Shown here: piece by piece, positions 1 to 7,381 of the stretch
Layout of the letters: every line of letters begins with the position of its first letter
How positions within the stretch are numbered: position 1 is the stretch's first letter
Origin: Marinimicrobium sp038419845
GTDB lineage: Bacteria; Pseudomonadota; Gammaproteobacteria; Pseudomonadales; Cellvibrionaceae
Direction of reading: 5' to 3'
Assembly: GCF_038419845.1 (NCBI RefSeq)
Contig: NZ_JBCAQT010000010.1
Coordinates: forward strand, 1-64,000
DNA: 64,000 nucleotides
The notes under the pieces: generated by a model
Database searches by the model: none
What the model was told of the DNA's origin: nothing
What the model saw: only the letters and a program-made list of their open reading frames with translations
Translations under genes and position numbers: made by a program

Positions 1-422
1 GCTATCGGCTACTCAATGTGATCGACGACTTTAACCGCGAAGGCTTGGGCATCGAAGTCGACTTGTCTCTGCCCGCGCTGCGAGTTACCAGGGCGCTGGA
101 GCAAATTATCGAGTGGCGCGGCAAGCCCGCGATGATCCGGTGTGACAATGGCCCTGAATACATCAGTGGCGAGCTGATCGCTTGGGCTGAACGGCACCGA
201 ATTACGCTGTTGCATATTCAGCCGGGCAAGCCTCAGCAGAACGCCTATGTGGAGCGGTACAACCGGACCGTTCGTTACGACTGGTTGGCGCAATACTTGT
301 TTGACAGCATCGCTGAAGTACAGGAGTTCGCCACCCAATGGCTATGGAGTTACAATCACGAGCGTCCCAACATGGCGCTCGGCGGCTTTACGCCGAAACA
401 GAAGTTGGCCACTGTGGCCTAG
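1..422 (+). pseudogene. IS3-family transposase (OrfB), 3' part
   Basis: C-terminal part of an IS3-family DDE integrase-type transposase; the reading frame is open from the window edge, so the beginning lies outside. Visible are NVIDDF, the second acidic residue in CDNGPEYISG and the catalytic glutamate in NAYVERYNR, followed by the usual WSYNHERPNMALGG ending. The first catalytic aspartate would be upstream of the window. The frame stops at TAG and an A/G-rich tail follows up to about 460, where the right end of the element probably lies. The gene may be intact outside the window or already truncated; the surrounding fragments suggest decay. Confidence 0.85.
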
Positions 423-460
423 CTCTACTTATGGCCCCTGTTAAAAATGGGGGGATTACC
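423..460 (+). mobile_element. Probable right end of the IS3-family element
   Basis: The 38 bases after the transposase stop contain CCCCTGTTAAAAATGGGGGG followed by ATTACC, which resembles the terminal inverted repeat of IS3-family elements of the IS407/IS51 type. The other end is outside the window, so the exact border cannot be confirmed. Bases 461-515 after it match nothing I recognise. Confidence 0.45.
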
Positions 461-515
461 GGCTGTCTGTTGCAGGAAGTCGTTCAGACTCTGACGATCC
501 GTTTGTCTGAGACAA

Positions 516-742
516 GATATCCATGGATACATTGGGTGTGGGCACACGGATGGCGTTGCCCGTGAGCTTGCCGTCGAGCTCCGGGAGCGCCTTGGCCACC
601 GCCTTGGCAGCCCCGGTGGAGGTCAACACCATGTTCAGCGCCGCTGAGCGGCCCCGCCGGTCGGCCGAATGGTAGTTATCAATCAGGTGCTGGTCATTGG
701 TGTAGGCGTGCACCGTCTCGACGTGACCATTGCGAATGCCAA
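516..742 (-). pseudogene. Glyceraldehyde-3-phosphate dehydrogenase fragment
   Basis: The minus strand encodes an internal piece of a GAPDH of the large proteobacterial type: VETVHAYTNDQHLIDNYH, then RRGRSAALNMVLTSTGAAKA and NAIRVPTPNVSM, about 75 residues from the catalytic domain. The active-site cysteine region and the C terminus are absent. The fragment abuts the inverted repeat of the IS3-type element at 743 and loses similarity just before the other IS end near 516. It is therefore a gene remnant cut on both sides. The catalytic piece alone cannot be functional. Whether an intact gap gene exists elsewhere in the genome cannot be seen here. Confidence 0.8.
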
Positions 743-1392
743 TGATCCCTACCATCAAAACTAAACACCTGACTTAGCGAGGGTTGCACTCTCAAGCGCT
801 TCCGGGCTAACAAAGCCCAAAGCGCTGTGTCGTCTGTTTCGATTGTAGTCGACTTCGATGTATTCGAATACCCGTTGGCGCATGGCTTCTCTGTTGATCA
901 AAGGTTCGTCTTGGATTGCCTCCACTTTCATGCTGTGAAAGAAGCTCTCTACGCAAGCATTGTCCCAGCAGTTGCCTTTCCGGCTCATGCTTTGTATCAG
1001 ACCGTGATCGGCGATCGTACCCCGGTATAGGCCTGACGCATACTGGCCGCCCCTGTCGCTATGGACAAGAACACCTTTCGGGAACTTGCGCTGCCAAAGC
1101 GCCATCAGTAAGGCGTCATTAACCAGGTCAGCGGTCATACGCTCGCTCATGGACCAGCCAATGACCGAGCGCGAATGCAAGTCAATCATGACTGCCAGGT
1201 AGAGCCACCCCTCTGTTGTGTACAGGTAGGTGATGTCGCCGGCCCACTCCTGATTGGGGTGCTCTGCGGAAAAAGCAGATTAGGCGCGACAGGCAGCGAG
1301 TGATCACTGTCTGTGATGACTTTAAAGCGCTTGGCGGCCTTGGGCACCAAATCCTCGCTAAGTCGAGTGCCTAGTTTTGCTGGTAGGGATCA
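743..1392 (-). mobile_element. Internally deleted IS3-group element with intact 40-bp ends
   Basis: The two ends are inverted repeats of 40 bases (743-782 and 1353-1392), matching at about 35 of 40 positions, starting TGATCCCTACCA and ending CTTAGCGAGG, as in the IS3 subgroup. Between them only 570 bases remain. The orfA gene and the N-terminal part of orfB are missing: the left repeat runs almost directly into KAAKRFKV of the transposase. Flanking triplets are not identical (ACG against TTG in minus orientation), so no target duplication is visible. The element now separates two unrelated gene fragments, which suggests an IS-mediated deletion. Confidence 0.8.
761..1352 (-). pseudogene. IS3-group transposase OrfB remnant, frameshifted
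   Basis: DDE transposase fragment. The intact frame (about 1270 down to 761) carries WAGDITYLYT, HSDRGGQY and NACVESFF, that is all three catalytic acidic residues, and ends SALGFVSPEALE. Upstream, KAAKRFKVITDSDHSLPVAPNLL-type sequence is found in another frame: after PVAPNLL some bases are lost before AEHPNQEWAGD, shifting the frame near 1270. The N-terminal HTH_21 part of OrfB and all of OrfA are absent. The gene cannot make an active transposase, though the inverted ends could be moved by a relative in trans. Confidence 0.85.
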
Positions 1393-1626
1393 CGTGCTCT
1401 CAACAGAAAGGCCTTTGCGTCCCGTCGCCTGCATCCTTTCAGAGCGGAAATCCTCTTCCAGTAAAGGGAGTATCTCCGGATGAGCGTCCAACACCCGCGA
1501 TAGATCGCTGAGGAACGCGCCAAACTTGTGTGGCGAGCACAGATCAAATAAACTGCTTTGTGCCGTGCGGGATTCTCGCTTGGTAAGGCACTTTGTTTTG
1601 GATTTTGCTTTCTTGGTCGAAAACAA
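1393..1626 (-). pseudogene. Transposase N-terminal fragment (ISNCY/IS1182-like)
   Basis: Opens with a basic stretch, then SLFDLCSPHKFGAFLSDLSR, VLDAHPEILPLLEEDF and TGRKGLSVES. This order is typical of the N terminus of large ISNCY/IS1182-like transposases, in which the sequence continues with VLRCALLKQ. Here homology stops exactly at the end of the deleted IS3-type element at 1392. Only about 76 residues of an expected 400 or more remain. Assignment to the exact IS family is from remembered sequence patterns and is less sure than the truncation itself. Confidence 0.65.
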
Positions 1627-1829
1627 TTCTACAAAGCATTAGTGCCTTTTTTAACCCTCCACGCGATATTTTCCCTTTTTTATCAGAATCTTAGCCGTTT
1701 ATGGATGGGCACTAGCTAGTCATCTGGACCAGTTCAAGCACACTTAGCCACTAAATTCGGCTAAATCTAGCTCCCCCCTACTCATTGTAACTCATTGATT
1801 ATTGAGGCATTCTTACATCAACCGACTAT

Positions 1830-1884
1830 CCTGGCTGGACTGTTAATCATTGGGGCGCTGGTTCGAGCCCAGCAGGCGGAGCCA
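1830..1884 (+). pseudogene. tRNA-Asn 3' fragment, possible attachment scar
   Basis: Reads as the 3' two-thirds of a tRNA-Asn: anticodon loop CTGTTAA (anticodon GTT), a perfect T arm GCTGGTTCGAGCCCAGC, the 3' acceptor strand AGGCGGA, discriminator G and encoded CCA. No partner TCCGCCT strand or D arm is present upstream, and the anticodon stem is broken by a missing C. So it is not a working tRNA. Integrases commonly use tRNA 3' ends as attachment sites and leave such copies at the far border of an island. The surrounding 1627-1975 is AT-rich and otherwise shows nothing I can name. Confidence 0.65.
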
Positions 1885-1975
1885 AATTCGAAAGCCACCC
1901 CTAATCGGGATGGCTTATATGGGTAAAAGATTGACACTCACTTCCTCAGATATAAAGCGATCAATGCCCTCTTAT

Positions 1976-3835
1976 TCAATAATTGGCCCTTTCCCGAAAT
2001 ACCTGCGTTGTCGGGGGATCGTATAGGGTGTAGGTAAAGCTAATATTCTCGCCTTCTTCTACCGTTATAGACTGTTGCAGAGTATAGGTGAGCCCCATTT
2101 CTCCTCCACCAAGCAGCACTCCATCATTAAGCAACTCCGGAGAATCGCTGGCTTCGATAGTAGCAAGAATGGTCGTTCCATTGCGTATTTGCGCTTGCCG
2201 TAATTCAAAGTCCCGGTTGGAAGTGTTTGTTATCTGAAAAGTAAACGATGACCCTTCTTGATAGACATTGTCCACGAGTTCAACATTCGAGGAAGAAACC
2301 CCTAAAACAACCTGCAGGAAAGTCTCTACCACCCCAAGCTTTACAGTGCCTTGGGCGTTAGTGCCCGGAACCTGGGCCGTTATGTTGACAAAGCCTACCG
2401 CTTCACTTCCGGTTCCGTTGGTGCTTACCCTTGCATCCAGGGTAGTTAACTGTGTTTCCTCAAGCGCCAGAGCGTCGCTATCGGCGGAAAGCACCACCTC
2501 TGTTCCATTTTCAATCTCGCCGTCCGGACTGTTGGGAATGACTCTGGCTCCCAAAACCGTCTGATCAATGCCATCATCCAAAATAACGTTCGGGGTAGCC
2601 GTAAGAGTGATACTGGCGGGACCATCGGGCTTAGGCGCAATATCCAGCGTCGCAGTCGCCTGAAATTCTCCAATGAGCGCCGTCACCCCTGTTGTGCCCT
2701 CGGCGATGGCTGCAATCAGGCCCGGAGTTTCAGCATCCAGCTCTACCAGGCTGGGGTCTGAAAACGACCATTCGACTGCGGGGGTCAAAATTTCTGTGCT
2801 CCCGTCGTCGTAGGAGCCGGCAACTTCAAACTGAGTGTTCTGGCCCACTGCGCTCGAGGCAGATTCCGGAGTAATAGCAATCGACGTCAGCACGGCGGCC
2901 AATACCTCGATCGGCTGACCACTGGTGATCTCGCCCAGGGATGCCGAAATGGTGACATTCCCGGCGGAAACTGGCGACACTCGCCCTGGAGAGCTTTCAT
3001 TGTCTACCGTGGCGACGTTCGTGTTGCTGCTTGACCAGATAGCGTCGGAGGTAACGTCCAGCTCCTGGCCGCCTTGATAGTGCGCAATGGCTTTCAGCTG
3101 CCGGGGTTCGGCCAAGTGCATAGAGAGCGGCGCTTCAATGATCAGTGCCTCGACAATGGGTGAGGTCACCAAAATCCGGGCTGCAACGCTTTCACTGGCC
3201 AGCTCCGCTCGAATGGAGGTTTCACCCTCGGCAAGACCTTCGACGTACTGGCCTTCGGCATTGGAGTTGATTGTCGCAATGCTTTGGTTGCCGACGCCCC
3301 ACTCTACCTGGTCAGTAACCTCTTCTTTGGCACCATCGTCATAGAGGGCGTAAACCTGAACTGTCTGGCGGGTCAAAGCTGGCAGGGTCAGTTCGGAGGG
3401 ATCGAGTTGCAATTCAGTTATTGCAGCAGCAACCTGGAACTCAACTGTTTCGGTTAGTGACACATCACCTTCCTGGTACTGGATTTCCACGGTGGGCGAA
3501 GCCACCCAGGCCAGTGACGTTACCACTATCGGGTCTCCGACTATCACCTCCAGCGAATCGGCGTCGGAAACCGTAGCATCCACGTCGCTGGAAACGTTCT
3601 TCTCACTACCGTCTGAATATTCGGCAACCACAGAGATCTCTGCATTTCCTCCAACAGCGAGATTGGTCGCACTTACGTCAAGAGTGAGGGCACTTAAAAC
3701 TGGAGAGGAAGGAGGGTCGGGGTCGTTAACCTGGCCACCGCCACTATCGCCACCGGAAGAACCTCCTCCGCAGGAGCTCAGAATGGTAGCGACGAAGATA
3801 ATAAAAAAATTTCTGATACTCGATTTAGCCGACAT
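1976..3835 (-). CDS. Big-domain (Ig-like) surface lipoprotein
   Basis: 619 residues. A lipoprotein signal peptide ends in the lipobox LSSC (Cys22), followed by a flexible Gly/Ser linker and an Asp/Pro-rich spacer. The rest is a series of bacterial Ig-like (Big_2-type) repeats: each has the pattern 'alanine- or valine-rich strand, YxDGS/A, T.. V.WS.., A.I....G.V.G...G...I.A'. At least four copies can be followed (about residues 48-140, 138-225, 228-312 and 314-398), then a longer C-terminal part that may contain a fifth. Such proteins are anchored to the outer membrane and act in adhesion or matrix contacts. No catalytic domain is visible. It stands alone, next to the mobile-element border, and its role is not known. 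Confidence 0.8.
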   Translation of the reverse strand: MSAKSSIRNFFIIFVATILSSCGGGSSGGDSGGGQVNDPDPPSSPVLSALTLDVSATNLAVGGNAEISVVAEYSDGSEKNVSSDVDATVSDADSLEVIVGDPIVVTSLAWVASPTVEIQYQEGDVSLTETVEFQVAAAITELQLDPSELTLPALTRQTVQVYALYDDGAKEEVTDQVEWGVGNQSIATINSNAEGQYVEGLAEGETSIRAELASESVAARILVTSPIVEALIIEAPLSMHLAEPRQLKAIAHYQGGQELDVTSDAIWSSSNTNVATVDNESSPGRVSPVSAGNVTISASLGEITSGQPIEVLAAVLTSIAITPESASSAVGQNTQFEVAGSYDDGSTEILTPAVEWSFSDPSLVELDAETPGLIAAIAEGTTGVTALIGEFQATATLDIAPKPDGPASITLTATPNVILDDGIDQTVLGARVIPNSPDGEIENGTEVVLSADSDALALEETQLTTLDARVSTNGTGSEAVGFVNITAQVPGTNAQGTVKLGVVETFLQVVLGVSSSNVELVDNVYQEGSSFTFQITNTSNRDFELRQAQIRNGTTILATIEASDSPELLNDGVLLGGGEMGLTYTLQQSITVEEGENISFTYTLYDPPTTQVFRERANY

Positions 3836-4040
3836 ATACGCCCCCTTTGAGAAAGATCCTTAAGCCACTAGCCTGTAAAAATCAAAAATTGATTTGACAG
3901 GTATTTCCTGAAAAAGGGACTGTACCCTTTCAAGTAGTCAATATAGTAGCTTACTGGGTGAAACACCAGCAGTCGATGTCGAACGGGCTGCTAGATCGTG
4001 TCAAAGGGTAGGGGTAAGGGTACCCGGTAAGCGGGGTGTG

Positions 4041-5561
4041 TTACTGTCTCCTCCCGCACGCGGGTTTCCAGGCCGCCCGGGGATCATCCAGATAATCGGC
4101 GAGGCTGGTGTGAACACAGGGCTTTGACCCAATAACGTAGTGACCGGTCGTCGTTGCCCGATAGAGTTGGCTGTGGGGCCATTGCTCGGCGAGCTCTTCG
4201 GCCCAGGTCATCGGGGTGATGGGGTCCAGCTCGCCCGCCAACATCAGGGTGGGGACAGAAAGATCCCCGACAGGCGCCAGCGGTTGTTCAGCCGAGCCTA
4301 GCCACTGGCAGCTTTGCCACTGCCAGAGCGGGTCCAGAAACTGGCGAAAACGTGGGTGCTCGTCCACCACCGTTTGGTATTCCGCTTCCGTTCCCAGCCG
4401 GTGGTCCCGGCAGTCCACGGCCATGAACGTCAGGCTGGACAGAGACTCATCCAGCGCCTGATTCACAAAGGGCTCGATCAGCGGCCGCAGCGCCTCGGGG
4501 TCTGACTGTTGAACGGCTTCGAGGGCCTTCGGTATCTCGGGCCAGCGGCGCAGTTGATTGATGGCGGCAAACAGGGCCGACAGAAACCGGTGATCGTTGA
4601 TCACCACGGTGCCGGGGCGGCGCTCCTGCCAGAAATCGATGGAAACCGACAGTGGATCGCGTTTGAGTTGTTCCAACGCGGCATCCAGTTGCGCGCTCAG
4701 GTTTCGCTCCGACGGCGCGCAATCGCCATCGCTCTGGCACCACTGGATAAATCGTTCAATGCCCTGGGTCATCACCTTGGGCCAACTCAGTAATCCGCCC
4801 TGATCGGGAGGGTAAACCGAATCGAGTATCAGGCTGCGCACGCGTACCGAGGTGTCGGCCTGATTGATCTCTTGCGCAACCGCGAGCGCCAGGCGGGAGC
4901 CATAGGAGACGCCGATCAGGTTCCATTCGCGAAAATCCAGCTCTGTCATCAGCCCGACGACATCCCGAGTGCTGGCACGCGTGCCAAAGGCTTCTGCGGC
5001 AAACCGGCCCGAGGCCTCCAGACGCGCAAAGCACTCGCGCAGTATCGCACTCCCCTCTTCCAGTTCGCGTTCGAAGGTGGCGTCATCACGCAATATTTCC
5101 CGACTGAAGTCGTCGTACTCGGGGCAGTCCAGCGCCGGTCGGCTGCCGCCCGTCCCCCGTCGGTCCAGTACCACCAGGTCGCGTTTCAGCCTGGCGTTTT
5201 CCATCCACGAACGCCAGTACCTTACCCCCTCCCGATCGATGCCCGCCGGGGCGCCGGGCCCACCCTGTAAATAGAGTACCGGATCGGACTGACGCTCGGC
5301 CGAGGGGGCCTCAAGTATCATTACCGGCAGCTGAAACGAAATGATTTCGGTCGACGGGGTCTTCAGAGTCGCGCAGCGGACTTCGGCCCGCCAGGAGGTA
5401 TCAAAATCGCATTCATGAAAACGCAGCCGGTAGCCGGATTCACTTCCGGTTTCTGCTCGCTCGGATGGGGACTCACCCGGGAAAAACCAGAGCCCGATAC
5501 CGGCCAGAACCAGCACCAGAAAGATCAACAGCCCAGTTCGCGGAGACACAGACAAGCTCAA
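4041..5561 (-). CDS. Alpha/beta-hydrolase, S33-type aminopeptidase-like
   Basis: 506 residues with an N-terminal membrane anchor (about 9-27), then a secreted alpha/beta-hydrolase. The oxyanion region is LYLQGGPGAPAG (97-108), the nucleophile elbow GVSYGSR places the serine at 219, and a C-terminal TAP-like part contributes the acid in AGELDPITP and the histidine in TTGHYVIG. This arrangement is that of tripeptidyl/prolyl aminopeptidases of family S33, probably acting in the periplasm on short peptides. The start is TTG, overlapping the stop of the upstream GGDEF-EAL gene in TTGA, so the two are probably translated together. Substrate specificity is not readable. Confidence 0.8.
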   Translation of the reverse strand: MSLSVSPRTGLLIFLVLVLAGIGLWFFPGESPSERAETGSESGYRLRFHECDFDTSWRAEVRCATLKTPSTEIISFQLPVMILEAPSAERQSDPVLYLQGGPGAPAGIDREGVRYWRSWMENARLKRDLVVLDRRGTGGSRPALDCPEYDDFSREILRDDATFERELEEGSAILRECFARLEASGRFAAEAFGTRASTRDVVGLMTELDFREWNLIGVSYGSRLALAVAQEINQADTSVRVRSLILDSVYPPDQGGLLSWPKVMTQGIERFIQWCQSDGDCAPSERNLSAQLDAALEQLKRDPLSVSIDFWQERRPGTVVINDHRFLSALFAAINQLRRWPEIPKALEAVQQSDPEALRPLIEPFVNQALDESLSSLTFMAVDCRDHRLGTEAEYQTVVDEHPRFRQFLDPLWQWQSCQWLGSAEQPLAPVGDLSVPTLMLAGELDPITPMTWAEELAEQWPHSQLYRATTTGHYVIGSKPCVHTSLADYLDDPRAAWKPACGRRQ

Positions 5562-7090
5562 TGGACGGCTTCCCGACTGAGCAGCGCCCGGTACTCATCC
5601 GCCGGCATGGGTCGGGCCAACAGAAAGCCCTGCAGGTAGTCCACACCCAGGGCAACCAGTGCCTGTTTCTGGGATTCGGTTTCGACGCCTTCGGCCACCA
5701 CCCGCAAATTCAACGCGCGGGCCATGGCCACACTCGCCTCCACCAGCGCACGATCTTTTGAGGAGCGGTCCATGCCATCAATGAAGCTGCGATCGATTTT
5801 TACGTAACGGAACGGATGCTGACGCAAGTAATTCAGCGAGGAGTAACCCTGGCCGAAATCGTCCATGGAAATTGCCACACCAAGTTTGATCAGCTGTTCA
5901 ATCACATCCCTGGTTTCCAGTACGTTGCTCAGCAACACCCCCTCGGTGATTTCCAGAATCACACAGGCCGGGTCAATGCCGGTGGCGTCCAACGCCTGCT
6001 GCAGGTCACCGAGGATATAGCCATTGACAAACTGTTTGGGCGACACGTTGACGGAGATGGTCACCGACCGTTCCAGCTCCTGCGTCAACGCGACGGTTTC
6101 CCGAAAGGCCCGCTCCAGAACCATTGATCCCAGGGCCCGAGTCTGTCCACTTTGTTCGGCCACCGGAACGAATTCACCGGGCGAAATAAAGCCGGAGTCG
6201 GTAGGCCAGCGGACCAGCGCTTCGGCACCGGTAAATCTCTCCAGCGTCGGGTCGAAAATCGGCTGGAAGTGCACGGTCAACTGTTCTTCTGCCAGGGCGG
6301 TACGAAGCTTCTGCTGCAGATCAAACCGGTGTTGCATGTGGCTGGCCATGGCGGCCTGATAAAAATTGAAACAGTTTTTGTACTGCTTGCTTTGGTGCAG
6401 TGCCAGATCGACACTGCGCATTATCTCGTTGATGTCCTGGCCATCTTCAGGATAACAGGCAATGCCGGCGCTGGCGGTCACCGTCAGCTCCAGGCCTTGG
6501 GCGTGCACCGGCTCGGTCAGGGATTCCAGCAATTCGCCGGCCCGGCTGGCAATGCGGTGGCGCCCCTCAGCACCGGCGCACAACAGCAGAAACTCGTCGC
6601 CGCCCTGCCGAACGATCTGTTCGCCCGGGTGCAGCGATGCTTTCAGCCGCCTCGCGATAACACCAATCACCTCATCACCCTCGCGGTGGCCGAGATTGTC
6701 ATTGATGTGTTTGAAATCGTCGATGTCCAGCAGCATGGCGCAGAAACCACGGCCACTGCGCTCGGCCTGGCGCAGCATACGGCGCATCACGCGCAGCCCA
6801 TAGCGGCGGTTGGGCAACCCTGTCAGGTAGTCCGTATAGGCTTTGCGGCGCACCAGAGCCAGGTGGCGGCGCTTGAGCGTGAGCTGACGGGATAGAGACC
6901 AGCTCAGGCGGTAGGCCAACAGGTAAATGATGATGCTGGAGGCAATCACAAACAGCCAGCCTTTGGCCGTCTGCCAGAACAGGAAGCTGGCGGAGTCATC
7001 ATCAACCCAGGAGAACAGCATGCGGTCAGACAGGAGTATCCATAGCGAGGCGATAGTCAAGTAAATCAGCGCAATCCGTACTGGGGTCAT
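5558..7090 (-). CDS. Membrane GGDEF-EAL c-di-GMP protein
   Basis: About 510 residues. Two N-terminal membrane helices (roughly 4-21 and 38-62 of the short form) lead into a GGDEF domain with an intact GGDEF motif and then an EAL domain with GAEALVRW, DDFGQGYSS, KIDRSFI and AEGVET. Both diguanylate cyclase and phosphodiesterase residues look complete. No RxxD inhibitory site is seen five residues before GGDEF. There is no PAS or extracellular sensor domain. I chose the ATG at 7090 (MTPVRIALIY) because it places the first helix at the terminus; an ATG-free extension up to 7159 is possible. It is followed by, and overlaps, the hydrolase gene. It would tune motility or biofilm through c-di-GMP. 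Confidence 0.88.
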   Translation of the reverse strand: MTPVRIALIYLTIASLWILLSDRMLFSWVDDDSASFLFWQTAKGWLFVIASSIIIYLLAYRLSWSLSRQLTLKRRHLALVRRKAYTDYLTGLPNRRYGLRVMRRMLRQAERSGRGFCAMLLDIDDFKHINDNLGHREGDEVIGVIARRLKASLHPGEQIVRQGGDEFLLLCAGAEGRHRIASRAGELLESLTEPVHAQGLELTVTASAGIACYPEDGQDINEIMRSVDLALHQSKQYKNCFNFYQAAMASHMQHRFDLQQKLRTALAEEQLTVHFQPIFDPTLERFTGAEALVRWPTDSGFISPGEFVPVAEQSGQTRALGSMVLERAFRETVALTQELERSVTISVNVSPKQFVNGYILGDLQQALDATGIDPACVILEITEGVLLSNVLETRDVIEQLIKLGVAISMDDFGQGYSSLNYLRQHPFRYVKIDRSFIDGMDRSSKDRALVEASVAMARALNLRVVAEGVETESQKQALVALGVDYLQGFLLARPMPADEYRALLSREAVH

Positions 7091-7381
7091 GGGGCACATC
7101 ACTGGCAGCATCATCGATGCCCTGAGGATAGCAGCCATATACCAATTCGGCCATATCACCCGATTTGCTTGCGCCCGAAAAAACTATCGGGAAGGCAGCA
7201 GAGCGCTACACGGTTGCTATACTCAGCTCAGGTGTCCGCTGCGGGCTGCCAACCAAACGGGATTTGCCCCTATGAGCGCCCATCTCGGCGCTCCTGATGC
7301 CGGCCCCTGGCTACACGCGCAGGAATCACCCCTCAGAGCCGGCAGATCAGACCGAGAACGCAGCCCTGCGGGCACCGTCTT

